Below, piece after piece: positions 16,359 through 24,718 of a stretch of DNA of 64,000 bases. Origin of the DNA: Abyssibacter sp036156195 (lineage in GTDB: Bacteria; Pseudomonadota; Gammaproteobacteria; Nevskiales; OUC007); assembly GCA_036156195.1 (NCBI GenBank), contig JAYZUZ010000011.1:248001-312000 (forward strand). The letters are read 5' to 3'. How positions within the stretch are numbered: position 1 is the stretch's first letter; the number at the start of each line of letters is the position of its first letter. The position numbers and the translations under genes were made by a program. Below the pieces are notes generated by a model that saw only the letters and a program-made list of their open reading frames with translations, made no database searches and had not been told where the DNA came from.

Positions 16359-16649
16359 CGCGGCTTCGATTTCAGGCACTGCAACCAGGGCAATGCGAAA
16401 CCCGGAATACGTCTTTCTTAGTATGACTCTCGTAAGCCAGATGCCTACAAAAAGGCCCATGGCGCCACCGACCATTTGAAGCTTCCACGCATGAGGCTCA
16501 AGCGGCACTTTGTTTACGGCGAGAACGACACCAACTACTGCTCCGAGAAAGAATGCGGGAAGCATGACGTACACGATGCCTCGCCAGAAAAAGGCCCACC
16601 AGACTTGCATTGTGCGGCCCCACGTTACGTCCAATTCATTCACTGCCAT
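16296..16649 (-). CDS. Cassette-encoded small membrane protein
   Basis: 117 residues, unknown family. Two strong membrane helices are visible (about residues 18-45, FFWRGIVYVMLPAFFLGAVVG; and 58-78, MVGGAMGLFVGIWLTRVIL), with a Pro/Ala-rich C-terminal tail encoded within attC site C. A purine-rich AAAGGGAG abuts the ATG at 16649; the GTG two codons later would have better spacing. Orientation matches the array. Confidence 0.65.
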   Translation of the reverse strand: MAVNELDVTWGRTMQVWWAFFWRGIVYVMLPAFFLGAVVGVVLAVNKVPLEPHAWKLQMVGGAMGLFVGIWLTRVILRKTYSGFRIALVAVPEIEAAAQPSAPADVPSEPAALQARD

Positions 16650-16659
16650 CTCCCTTTAG

Positions 16660-16730
16660 GCCCAACGCTTGAGCTAACCCGCGCCGGAGCGCGTAGCGGT
16701 TTGGGCGTCGGGTTCAGCGATTTGTTGGGC
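16660..16730 (-). repeat. attC site D (71 bp, canonical)
   Basis: GCCCAAC at 16660-16666 and GTTGGGC at 16724-16730 are exact complements. The inner arms GCTAACCCG and CGGGTTCAGC pair with one extra base on one side, the hallmark that gives attC its strand polarity. Confidence 0.8.
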
Positions 16731-16755
16731 ACCGGCAGGGTCAATGTATAGATCC

Positions 16756-17112
16756 TCAGATTGCGGCGTACCAGGCGATAAGCTTCTTTAGGGCTCCAAG
16801 AGATTCAACCTCTAGGTACCACGCCTTGTTGCCAACCATCAGTTTCGGTGCGTTCTTGGCATTTAGGTTGGAATTGCGCGGCTGGTCTTTGCTGTATGGC
16901 ATCCCGGGATACTTGGTGTTGCGAATAGTGATCCCAGCGATGGGTGTGTCGTACCTCTGCACCCAAACGTAGTAGGCCTCTGTACGACCTCGCTGGACTG
17001 CGATTTCGCGCCCCTTTGGCGTCTTAAAGCTCGCAATGTATTGAGTGAACCTTCCGGTATGCGGAAAGGCTTTCTTCATTTCCGCGATCGCTAGTTCAGA
17101 ATCTATGGCCAT
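16756..17112 (-). CDS. Cassette-encoded hypothetical protein
   Basis: 118 residues, basic, soluble, family not recognised. Features: an N-terminal helix (SELAIAEMKKAFP), a beta-rich middle (FTQYIASFKTPKGREIAVQR and YYVWVQRYDTPIAGITIRN) and a C-terminal segment NKAWYLEVESLGALKKLIAWY that resembles the end of small DNA-modification-associated or phage proteins, though not enough to name. It ends 26 bases before attC site D on the minus strand, as expected of a cassette gene. Confidence 0.65.
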   Translation of the reverse strand: MAIDSELAIAEMKKAFPHTGRFTQYIASFKTPKGREIAVQRGRTEAYYVWVQRYDTPIAGITIRNTKYPGMPYSKDQPRNSNLNAKNAPKLMVGNKAWYLEVESLGALKKLIAWYAAI

Positions 17113-17145
17113 TCCGTGGTGATTCCTCGAGGTTTTTGGCTAGGT

Positions 17146-17166
17146 GCCCAACGCTTACTGGATGGA
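17146..17166 (-). repeat. Half attC site E (truncated)
   Basis: GCCCAAC at 17146-17152 followed by GCTTACTGGATGG resembles the conserved arm of the other sites, but no matching GTTRRRY arm follows within 500 bases. The site was evidently interrupted at about 17165. Confidence 0.5.
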
Positions 17167-17330
17167 CAACGGCCACCTAACCCACCATCACGGCAGTGCT
17201 GACGGCCGATTTTTAGCCATTTAAAATAATCACTTATCCGCTTCATCGCCACAAGCCTCTGCATGAACTCGACGCAAATGTGGATTCCAGACCACCTAAT
17301 CGCAGCTGAAGTGGCCACCTAATCGGGCGA
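17160..17330 (-). mobile_element. IS-end-like debris with repeated TTAGGTGG motif
   Basis: On the minus strand, three copies of a TTAGGTGGCC-like motif occur at about 17325-17311, 17302-17290 and 17183-17171 (two are GATTAGGTGG). Multiple short terminal repeats of this kind are known at the ends of IS21-family elements. Between them a short frame starting at 17246 (MKRISDYFKWLKIG) could be the first residues of a lost transposase. No transposase domain remains. Assignment to a family is tentative. Confidence 0.35.
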
Positions 17331-17625
17331 TGCGCGCGTGAAGTTGCCGAATACCGGATTCCCGTTGGCCTATTCATGGTCTGCAATTTGCTCGAAGGCG
17401 GTCATACAGACAACTTTAAGAAAGCAACGGAACAGGCATCGCATGCACCGTTACGATCACGAGGACGATACCACGTGGTGCAGGTCGGTCGGCTTGTTTG
17501 CGGGCGCTAAAAGCGCACGCCAAAGCTCATCCCCGTTCAGTCCCGACGTTCGATAACCGCTTCTCGCTTTGCGCAGGACATGAATGGGCGCCCTTTTTTT
17601 CCGTGTCGCTTGGCACGACGGGGGG
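17331..17625. other. Non-coding stretch at the edge of the accessory region
   Basis: No frame here has protein-like content. I looked for an attI site or the C-terminal end of an integron integrase, which would be expected on this side of the array, and found neither. With the IS-like debris it makes a 513-base gap between genes. Confidence 0.5.
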
Positions 17626-19815
17626 TCAGTGTGGCGGCTGCTTCGCCTGCACTTCTGTCACCGAGGGCCGATCATCACCGCCACCCTTGCGGCGCCAGTC
17701 GTGGAAGCGCTCCACCCAATGGAGCAGGGCTTCGGGTTTATGGGCGTTTTTCCACTGGCCGGCGGCGTATTTGTTGGCTTCCGACAGGGTTGGATAAACG
17801 TGGATGGTGCCCATGATTTTGTTTAGCCCCAGGCCGTGGCGCATGGCCAGCGTGTACTCGGCGAGTAGTTCGGCGGCGTGTTCACCGACGATGGTCACGC
17901 CTAATATTTTGTCCTTTCCGGGTACGGTCAGCACTTTTACAAAACCATGCGCCTCGGAGTCGGCGATGGCGCGATCCAGATCGTCGATGCCGTAGGTGGT
18001 CACCTCGTAGGCGATGCCCGCCTCCTGCGCCGAAGTCTCGTTATGGCCGACGTGAGCGACCTCCGGGTCCGTAAACGTGGCCCAGGGGATCACCGAGTAA
18101 TCCACCCGGAACCGCTTGAACTGCCCAAACAAGGCATTTACGGCTGCGTACCAGGCCATGTGCGAGGCGGTGTGGGTGAATTGGTACGGGCCAGCGACAT
18201 CGCCGGCGACATAGATGTTGGGGTACTTGGTTTGCAAGCATTCGTCCGCAAGGATGGTGCGATCCGATTCGATGCCCAGTGTTTCAAGGCCGTAGCCGGT
18301 CAGCCTTGCTTTGCGGCCGAGCGCAAGCAGGATGCGGTCGAATGGAATGCGTTCTTCGCTGCCATCCGGCGTTGCGACGCGCAGGTAGGCTTGGCCGTTC
18401 TGGACTTCGACCGCCTTGCCGGTGTGACCGGTGCGTACGTCGATGCCCTCGGCTTTGAACCGCGCGGTGACGGCGTCGGACACATCCGGGTCTTCCTTGC
18501 CCATGATGCGGTCGGCCATCTCAACCTGGGTGACCTTGGCGCCCAGTCTCGCAAAGGCCTGCGACAGCTCCGAACCGATGGGGCCACCGCCCAGTACGAC
18601 GAGGCGCTCAGGCAGTTCGCGCAGGTTCCAGACGGTGTCCGAGGTCAGGTAGTCCACGTCATCCAGGCCGGGGATGGGCGGCACCAGCGGTTCGGCCCCG
18701 GCTGCAATGATGATGGCGCGCGTGGACAGCGTTTTGCCGTTGACTTCGACGGTCCACGGTGAGGTGATGTTGGCAGTGCCCTCGATCACCTCAACGCCCA
18801 TGGATTCGTAGCGCTCCGGCGAATCGTGCGGCTCGATGTCGGCGATGACCTGCTGCACCCGATCCATGATCTCGGCGAAATCGACCTCGGCTTCGGCCTT
18901 GCGAATGCCGAATTCCTGCGAGCGCGCCATGTGCGACAGCAGCTTGGCCGACCGCAGTACGGCCTTGGACGGCACACAGCCGTAGTTAAGGCAGTCGCCG
19001 CCCATCTTGTGCTTTTCGATGAGCGTGACCTTGGCCCGCGTCACCGCGCCGATATAGGCGCTAACCAGTCCGGCAGCACCGCCGCCGATCACCACGAGGT
19101 TGCGGTCAAACGACTTGGGCTTGTCCCAGTCGGCGTAGACCCGCCGTGCCTTGATGAAGTCCATGATCTTCTTGGCAATGAGCGGGAAGACGCCCAGCAG
19201 CACGAAGGATCCGATCAGCCCCGGTGAGGCGATATCACCCAGACTGCTGATCTGCGAGAGCTGGGTGCCAGCGTTCACATAGACCACCGTGCCGGCCAGC
19301 ATGCCCGCCCAACTGACCACGGCAAAGGTCACCGTCTTGATGGGCGTCAGCCCCATGGCCAGGTTGATGACGAAAAACGGAAATGCGGGCACCAAACGCA
19401 GCCCGAACAGGTAAAACGCGCCGTCTTTTTCGACCCCGCGGTTAATGGCTTCCAGGCGTTTGCCGTACTTGGACTGCACAGTGTCGCGCAGCAGAAACCG
19501 CGCGATCAGAAACGCCAGCGTGGCGCCGGTAGTGGAGGCCACCGAAGCCAGCACGGTGCCCAGCGCCAGACCGAAAATGGCACCCGCCGTCAGCGTGAGA
19601 ATGGCCGCCCCCGGCAGCGACAGCGCAGTGACGGCGATGTATACCGCAAGAAAACCCAGTGCGGTGGCCCAGGGATCGGCCTGGTAGAGCGCATCGATGT
19701 GCGCCTGCTGCGCCTTGATCGACTCCAGTGAAAAAAACCGCCCGAGGTCCAGGGCGAAGAAGGCAATGACGGCAGCGATCACCACCAGCAGCACAACGAG
19801 TCGGGCGCGCGACAT
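17626..19815 (-). CDS. TVP38/VTT membrane domain fused to FAD-dependent disulfide oxidoreductase
   Basis: 729 residues from the ATG at 19815, which has GGAG seven bases upstream; a TTG five codons earlier is less likely. Residues 1-225 are a TVP38/TMEM64 (VTT, DedA-like) membrane domain with the GAAILTLTAGAIFG and FPFFVINLAMGLTPI segments. Residues 238-700 are a pyridine nucleotide-disulfide oxidoreductase: GGGAAGLVSA for FAD, redox-active Cys275 and Cys280 in CLNYGCVPSK, a GGGPIGSE NAD(P)H motif, YVAGDVAG, and the C-terminal dimerisation domain. It resembles mercuric reductase or lipoamide dehydrogenase but lacks a HMA domain and the vicinal C-terminal cysteines of MerA. Probably a membrane-tethered reductase of unknown electron acceptor. 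Confidence 0.9.
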   Translation of the reverse strand: MSRARLVVLLVVIAAVIAFFALDLGRFFSLESIKAQQAHIDALYQADPWATALGFLAVYIAVTALSLPGAAILTLTAGAIFGLALGTVLASVASTTGATLAFLIARFLLRDTVQSKYGKRLEAINRGVEKDGAFYLFGLRLVPAFPFFVINLAMGLTPIKTVTFAVVSWAGMLAGTVVYVNAGTQLSQISSLGDIASPGLIGSFVLLGVFPLIAKKIMDFIKARRVYADWDKPKSFDRNLVVIGGGAAGLVSAYIGAVTRAKVTLIEKHKMGGDCLNYGCVPSKAVLRSAKLLSHMARSQEFGIRKAEAEVDFAEIMDRVQQVIADIEPHDSPERYESMGVEVIEGTANITSPWTVEVNGKTLSTRAIIIAAGAEPLVPPIPGLDDVDYLTSDTVWNLRELPERLVVLGGGPIGSELSQAFARLGAKVTQVEMADRIMGKEDPDVSDAVTARFKAEGIDVRTGHTGKAVEVQNGQAYLRVATPDGSEERIPFDRILLALGRKARLTGYGLETLGIESDRTILADECLQTKYPNIYVAGDVAGPYQFTHTASHMAWYAAVNALFGQFKRFRVDYSVIPWATFTDPEVAHVGHNETSAQEAGIAYEVTTYGIDDLDRAIADSEAHGFVKVLTVPGKDKILGVTIVGEHAAELLAEYTLAMRHGLGLNKIMGTIHVYPTLSEANKYAAGQWKNAHKPEALLHWVERFHDWRRKGGGDDRPSVTEVQAKQPPH

Positions 19816-19921
19816 GCGGGGCTCCAGCAAGACTTTGGAACAAGACTAGACCGGCATCATGTCAGAGCCTTCACAGGGTTTCGCGTTTCGGCCGGTCGCT
19901 CCGGGCAACGGCAGGGGCCGA

Positions 19922-20893
19922 CTAACCGTCGGTATCGACGTTATCGGCCGATGCCGTGCGCTGACCGCTGTGCGTCCAGTCCTCACGCTGTTGCCGGGCT
20001 CGCTCGGCCAGCTCCAGCGCAATTGGCTTGCTGGCCTCACCAAAGTAAAGCGTGCGATGCGGGAAGGGAATTTCCACGCCCGCCTGGTCAAAGGCATGTT
20101 TGAGCCGCTTCAGGTACTCCCGGCCCACGTCCCATTGCCGGATCGGCAGCGTGCGTATCCGCGCCTTGATGGTCACGGCCGAATCGCCGAATTTGTCGAC
20201 GCCAAAGACCTCGATGTCACCGAGCATGTGGCGACCCAGCACGGGGTCTTCGCGCAGCTCGGCGCCTACCCGCCGCATGATCTCGATGACGTGGTCGGGG
20301 TCTTCCTTGTAGGCCACCCCGATGTCCATCAGGTAGGCCGACCAGTCGCGGGTCAGGTTGGACAGGGTATTGACCGTGCCATTGGGAAACACATGCACAG
20401 CCCCGCCCAGATCGCGCAGGGTGATGGTGCGAAAGTTCATCCGCTCGACCAGCCCGCCCGTGCCGTTAACGATGGCCACATCGCCCACGCGCACCTGGTT
20501 CTCCATGATGAAGAAAAAGCCGGAGATCACATCGCGGACGAGGTTTTGCGCCCCAAAACCCACGGCCAGTCCGACCACACCGGCGCTGGCCAGGATCGGC
20601 GCCACATCCACGCCGATCTCCTTAAGCACCACGAGCAGAATGGTGAGCCACAGCACCACGCGAATGCCCTGCCTCACCAGCCGGATCAGGGTTTCGACGC
20701 GTTTGGTCGCCTCGCCCGGTGTTTCGCCGCTGTTCTTGCTCTGGGCGATGAGGCGGGTTTCCAGCTTGCCGAGCACCAGGCGCAGCGCCGACATCAGTGC
20801 AAAGCCCAGGATCAGAATGAGCAACACCCGCACCGAAGTGCCGATGATCACGTCCCAGCTGATGGCCTGGATCAGGTCTTGAATCACATCCAT
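19922..20893 (-). CDS. mscS: Small-conductance mechanosensitive channel, MscS family
   Basis: 323 residues with three N-terminal membrane helices and a cytoplasmic beta domain. The pore helix segment ILASAGVVGLAVGFGAQNLVRDVISGFFFIMENQ is characteristic of MscS and is followed by VRVGDVAIVNGTGG(L)VE and VFPNGTV. It releases solutes on hypo-osmotic shock. It lies 84 bases downstream of lipA on the same strand; no functional link is evident. Confidence 0.95.
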   Translation of the reverse strand: MDVIQDLIQAISWDVIIGTSVRVLLILILGFALMSALRLVLGKLETRLIAQSKNSGETPGEATKRVETLIRLVRQGIRVVLWLTILLVVLKEIGVDVAPILASAGVVGLAVGFGAQNLVRDVISGFFFIMENQVRVGDVAIVNGTGGLVERMNFRTITLRDLGGAVHVFPNGTVNTLSNLTRDWSAYLMDIGVAYKEDPDHVIEIMRRVGAELREDPVLGRHMLGDIEVFGVDKFGDSAVTIKARIRTLPIRQWDVGREYLKRLKHAFDQAGVEIPFPHRTLYFGEASKPIALELAERARQQREDWTHSGQRTASADNVDTDG

Positions 20894-20977
20894 GTGCAGT
20901 CCGACGGTCTGAATCGATCAGGGTTCCCGGCTGCCGCGATCATCCTGACCCCGGCAGCCGGTCGTGCAGCGTGCCGA

Positions 20978-21976
20978 TCAGGCAGCGGGCAACCCGACGT
21001 TGTTCTGCTCGAATACCCGGTCGGCGCGGTAGCTGGATCGCACCAGCGGGCCGGACACCACTTCCATGAACCCCTTGGCCAACCCGGCTTTGCGATAGCG
21101 CGCGAACTCTTCGGGCGTCACGAAACGCTCGATGGCCAGGTGGTTGGGCGTGGGTTGCAGGTACTGACCAAAGGTCACGATGTCCACGTCAATTGCCCGC
21201 AGATCATCCATGGTCTCGAGAATCTCGTCCTCGGTTTCGCCCAGGCCGACCATCAGGCTGGTCTTGGTGACCACGTCGGGGCGATGGCGCTTGGCGTGGG
21301 CCAGCACGTCCAAGGTCCGTTCGTAGCTGGCCCGGGCATCGCGCACCGGATGCGTGAGCCGACGCACGGTTTCAACGTTTTGGGCAAACACATGCAGGCC
21401 GGAGTCCACCACGGTTTCAACGGCGGCGTGGCTGCCGGAGAAGTCCGGGGTGAGCGCTTCGACGTTTACGTCCGGATTCACGCGCAGAATCTCGCGGATG
21501 CAGGCCGCGTAGTGGGCGGCGCCGCCATCGGCCAGGTCATCGCGGTCCACCGAAGTCAGCACGATGTAGCGCAGATTCATCAGCCGCACGGATTCAGCCG
21601 CGTTCTTCGGCTCATCGGCGTCTAGCCAGCCGCGCGGGTTGCCCGTGTTGACGGAGCAAAAGCGGCAGGCGCGGGTGCAAACCTCGCCCATCAACATGAT
21701 GGTCGCGGTGCCGTGACTCCAGCACTCACCGATGTTCGGGCACTTGGATTCTTCGCAGACCGTGGCCAGCCGGTGCTCATCCACGTTTTGCTTGACCGCG
21801 TTGTATCCCGCGCCCGAGGGCAGCTTGGCCTTAATCCACGAGGGCTTGCGCATTCGCGGCGGGCGCTCGACCTCGCTGGTGCGCTGCTTGATGCCATCTT
21901 TGATGGCGGTAAAGCCCTGCTCGGTGCGGTATTTGCTGCCGCTGGTGACGACAGGAATGCCTTTGAAATCGCTCAT
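20978..21976 (-). CDS. lipA: Lipoyl synthase
   Basis: 332-residue radical SAM enzyme. The auxiliary cluster cysteines are Cys74, Cys79 and Cys85 (CEESKCPNIGEC) and the radical SAM cysteines Cys100, Cys104 and Cys107 (CTRACRFC); the C-terminal RSSY motif is present (PLVRSSYRAD). It inserts sulfur into octanoyl groups on lipoyl domains. lipB, often its neighbour, is not in the window. Confidence 0.97.
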   Translation of the reverse strand: MSDFKGIPVVTSGSKYRTEQGFTAIKDGIKQRTSEVERPPRMRKPSWIKAKLPSGAGYNAVKQNVDEHRLATVCEESKCPNIGECWSHGTATIMLMGEVCTRACRFCSVNTGNPRGWLDADEPKNAAESVRLMNLRYIVLTSVDRDDLADGGAAHYAACIREILRVNPDVNVEALTPDFSGSHAAVETVVDSGLHVFAQNVETVRRLTHPVRDARASYERTLDVLAHAKRHRPDVVTKTSLMVGLGETEDEILETMDDLRAIDVDIVTFGQYLQPTPNHLAIERFVTPEEFARYRKAGLAKGFMEVVSGPLVRSSYRADRVFEQNNVGLPAA

Positions 21977-22039
21977 GGGCGCAAGTGTACGCTTCCGGCC
22001 CGGGCGCTTGCAGCGCTGCGTACCCGGGCCGGCATCGGC

Positions 22040-22837
22040 TTATTCGCCCTTGAACTCGGGCTTGCGCTTTTCGATAAACGCCGTGATCCCTTCCGAGAAA
22101 TCGGCCGTGATGGACGAATCGGCAAAACAGGTCTGCTCGCTGGCCAGCTGGGTCGCCAGATCCGACTCAAAGCTCTGGTTGATCAGCCCCTTGGTCTTGG
22201 CGATGGCCGCAGTGGGCCCGCGGGCGATGCGCTCCAGCAAGGCGTCGCGCTTGGCCACGTAGTCATCGTCGGCGTAGACGAAGTTCACCAGATTCCAGTC
22301 GCGCGCGGTTTCGGCATCAAAGCGATCACCCAGCATGGCGATCTCCTTGGCCTTGCGAACGCCCACGATGCGCGGCAGGTGAAAGGTGCTGCCGCCGTCG
22401 GGGCTGGTGCCGATATTGATGTACGCCAGGGTGAAAAAGGCGCTTTGCTTGGCTACGGCCATGTCGGCAACCATCATGAAGGACACGCCAGCACCCGCGC
22501 AGGCGCCCTCGACACAGGCGATTAGCGGCTTGGGGAAGTTGCGCAGCTTGTCCATGAAGACATGGAAGGCGCCGATGGTTTCGGCGAAGCCTTCGCGCCG
22601 CTCAGCCGGTGGCTTGGCGAACGTGGTGGCAAAGGACTTGAGGTTACCGCCGGCCATGAAGTTGCCTTCGGCGCCTTGCAGGGCGACCACACGTACCGCC
22701 GGGTCGTTGGCCAGGTCGTCCAGCGCTGCGGTGCCGATCTCGACCATGGCGTCAGACAGCGCGTTGCGGCTCTTGGGGGTGTTGAAGGTCAGCCAGGCAA
22801 TGGCGCCTTTCTTCTCGACCAGCAGGTCATTGCTCAT
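22040..22837 (-). CDS. Enoyl-CoA hydratase/isomerase family protein
   Basis: 265 residues from the ATG at 22837, which has GGAG seven bases upstream; the longer frame to 22903 is rejected. Crotonase fold with oxyanion-hole segments GNFMAGGNLKSF and ACVEGACAGAGVSFMMVADMAVA. Where a hydratase has the catalytic Glu pair, this protein reads INIGTSPDGGSTF, with Asp in place of the second Glu, a pattern of isomerase-like members. Reaction not determined. It reads away from the haem transporter genes. Confidence 0.88.
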   Translation of the reverse strand: MSNDLLVEKKGAIAWLTFNTPKSRNALSDAMVEIGTAALDDLANDPAVRVVALQGAEGNFMAGGNLKSFATTFAKPPAERREGFAETIGAFHVFMDKLRNFPKPLIACVEGACAGAGVSFMMVADMAVAKQSAFFTLAYINIGTSPDGGSTFHLPRIVGVRKAKEIAMLGDRFDAETARDWNLVNFVYADDDYVAKRDALLERIARGPTAAIAKTKGLINQSFESDLATQLASEQTCFADSSITADFSEGITAFIEKRKPEFKGE

Positions 22838-22859
22838 GCACGTCTCCATCGAATAGGAA

Positions 22860-23681
22860 TCAGAACTGCGCGCCATTCTGGTGGGCGGCCTGAGCGAACG
22901 CAAAATCCGGGCGGCCGCGCAGCATCAGCCCTGCGGGATGCTCTGGATCGGCGACACGGACGAAATCCATTCCATAGGCGCGGTCCAGCCAGGGGCTGTT
23001 CAGCACCGCCTCCGGTGATCCGGACACTCGGAGCTGGCCGGCGTCCATCAGATGCAGACGATCCGCGTACTGGCTGGCCAGATTGAGGTCGTGCAGCACA
23101 CAGATCACAACGTGGCCCGCACGCGCCCGCGCCTGGGCCAAACCCAGGCAGGCGTGCTGCCACCGGGGGTCGAAATACGCGGTGGGTTCGTCCAGCAGCA
23201 GCAGGGCTGGCGCCGGTTGTCCGTGGAGTTGGACCAGCACACGGGCCAACTGCACCCGCGCCTGCTGCCCCCCGGAGAGCGCGTCGTAGCGACGGGTTAG
23301 CAGCGTTTGCAGCTCGGTCTCTGCGGCGGCCGCAGCCACGGCCTGAGCCCCGGTCTCGCGGGCTTCGCCGACATAGGGCAAGCGCCCCAGCGCCAGCACA
23401 TCCGCCACCCGGTAGGGCAGGCTCGCCGGCAGCTGCTGCGGCAGCAGCGCCCGGAAACAGGCCAACCGTCGAGGTGCCAGATGGGCCAGATCCTGACCCT
23501 GCCAGGCCACGCGCCCCTCGCTGGGCGCCAGATCGCCAGCCAGCGCGGCCAGCAGACTGCTCTTGCCGCTGCCGTTGGGGCCAATCAACACATGCAACTG
23601 GCCCGCCTCGAATCGCGCATCGACGCCCAGCAAGCGGTGCTGACCGGCGTCGCGACGATGCAGATGATGGGTGCTCAGCAT
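22860..23681 (-). CDS. hmuV: Haem ABC transporter ATP-binding protein
   Basis: 273 residues: Walker A GPNGSGKS at 34-41, Q-loop region LLPQQLP, signature LSGGQQARVQLAR, Walker B LLLLDEPT and switch His in VLHDLN. It matches HmuV/FecE-type ATPases that power siderophore or haem import. Its start overlaps the stop of the permease gene by one base (TGATG). Last gene of the hmuTUV operon. Confidence 0.93.
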   Translation of the reverse strand: MLSTHHLHRRDAGQHRLLGVDARFEAGQLHVLIGPNGSGKSSLLAALAGDLAPSEGRVAWQGQDLAHLAPRRLACFRALLPQQLPASLPYRVADVLALGRLPYVGEARETGAQAVAAAAAETELQTLLTRRYDALSGGQQARVQLARVLVQLHGQPAPALLLLDEPTAYFDPRWQHACLGLAQARARAGHVVICVLHDLNLASQYADRLHLMDAGQLRVSGSPEAVLNSPWLDRAYGMDFVRVADPEHPAGLMLRGRPDFAFAQAAHQNGAQF

Positions 23682-24718
23682 CAGACCGCTGCCTGCGCGT
23701 GCTCACGGCGACGCCAGATCAACAAGGCGATGAACACCGGCGCCCCCACCAGCGAGGTGACGACGCCGATGGGGAGTTCCGCCGGCGCCACCAGCAGCCG
23801 GGCCGTGGTATCCGCCGCCGCAGTGAGTCCTGCGCCCAGCAGCAGGCTGGCGAGGATGACATGCCGGTGATGCGCACCGAGTAACAGGCGCACCAGATGC
23901 GGAACGACCAGCCCCACGAACGCGATGACTCCGGTATGAGAGACCGCTACGCCCACGGCCAGAACTGTGACCGCCAGCAGACGGCTCCGCACGCGGTCGG
24001 CATTGACGCCCAGGTGGTTGGCCACGCGATCCCCAAGCGCCAGGGCGTCCAGCGCCCGGTGTTCGCGCCACATCATGAAGCAGCAGCCCAGCACCACCGG
24101 AACCATCCACTGCAGCGCGGCCGCGTCGGTGCGGGCCAGGCTGCCAAACATCCAGAATGTCAGCGTCCGCAGTTGCTGATCATCCGCCGCGTAAATCATC
24201 AATCCCAGCAGCGCGGCGGTCAGTGCGTTAATCGCCACGCCGCCCAGCAACAGTGTCGCCGCCGACATCCGCCCGTCGACCCGCGCCAACTGGAACACTG
24301 CCACTGCTGCGATCAGCCCGCCGACAAAGGCCGTGGGCGGCAACAACCACCCCGCCAGGCCCAGCACGATGGCCAGGGCCGCACCCAGCGCCGCCCCGCT
24401 GGAAATGCCGATGAGTGCAGGTTCAACCAAGGGATTGCGCGTCAGCCCCTGCAACACGGCGCCGCCACCCGCCAAGGCGGCGCCTGTCACCAAGGCCGTC
24501 AGCGTCCGGGGCAAGCGAATGGCCTCGATGGTCGCCAGTTCATAGGCCGGTGCGCTGGTCTGTCCCAGGCCGATCAGGCTCGCCGCGATGTCCAGCGTAT
24601 GCGCCAACGGGATGGTCAGCGGCCCGAGCGCCAGACTGCTGAATACGGCGCAAACCAGCAGAGTGGCCAGTCCCAGAAGCACCAGGCTCCGGTGACAGTC
24701 GCGGCTGATGACGGCCAT
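23681..24718 (-). CDS. hmuU: Haem/iron-complex ABC transporter permease, FecCD family
   Basis: 345 residues, about ten membrane helices. FecCD signatures include the IRLPRTL segment followed by ALAGGGAVLQGLTRNPLVEP and, near the C-terminus, GVIAFVGLVVPHLVRLLLG. It forms the inner membrane channel with the HmuV ATPase. The start is at the ATG overlapping the hmuT stop region (both at 24718). Confidence 0.94.
   Translation of the reverse strand: MAVISRDCHRSLVLLGLATLLVCAVFSSLALGPLTIPLAHTLDIAASLIGLGQTSAPAYELATIEAIRLPRTLTALVTGAALAGGGAVLQGLTRNPLVEPALIGISSGAALGAALAIVLGLAGWLLPPTAFVGGLIAAVAVFQLARVDGRMSAATLLLGGVAINALTAALLGLMIYAADDQQLRTLTFWMFGSLARTDAAALQWMVPVVLGCCFMMWREHRALDALALGDRVANHLGVNADRVRSRLLAVTVLAVGVAVSHTGVIAFVGLVVPHLVRLLLGAHHRHVILASLLLGAGLTAAADTTARLLVAPAELPIGVVTSLVGAPVFIALLIWRRREHAQAAV

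Larger units (their letters stand above)
15135..17152 (-). mobile_element. Integron cassette array without integrase (CALIN-like)
   Basis: Four sites with the attC architecture and one half site are spaced 300-750 bases apart, each separating one gene or gene pair. Every site has RYYYAAC at the left and GTTRRRY at the right. The left arms share AACGC followed by a TTGAG- or similar box, which is the reverse complement of the usual right arm of cassette sites (CTCAAGCGTTAGRY), so the sites are oriented on the minus strand. Three of four cassettes carry a gene in that same orientation, as cassette genes normally do; the toxin-antitoxin cassette is inverted. No tyrosine recombinase gene occurs in the window, so this fits a cluster of attC sites lacking an integrase. 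The integrase side would be expected beyond 17152. Confidence 0.75.

Noticed and set aside
15135..17152. CRISPR-like array from the repeated AACGC motifs
   Set aside because: Spacing is 300-750 bases with genes in between and the repeats are palindromic arms, which fits attC sites and not CRISPR repeats.
17338..17556. 72-codon plus-strand frame
   Set aside because: No ribosome binding site, odd composition and no domain; treated as non-coding.
17331..17625. Integron integrase remnant or attI
   Set aside because: No tyrosine recombinase motif (R..HxxR..Y) in any frame and no simple-site cluster was seen.
19859..21625. 588-codon plus-strand open frame
   Set aside because: Lies antisense over mscS and the end of lipA, both of which have full family motifs. 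Its composition (His/Gln/Gly-rich without domains) is typical of a GC-rich shadow frame.
22837..22903. N-terminal extension of the enoyl-CoA hydratase family gene
   Set aside because: The inner ATG at 22837 has a good GGAG site and matches the family length, while the extension overlaps the end of hmuV.
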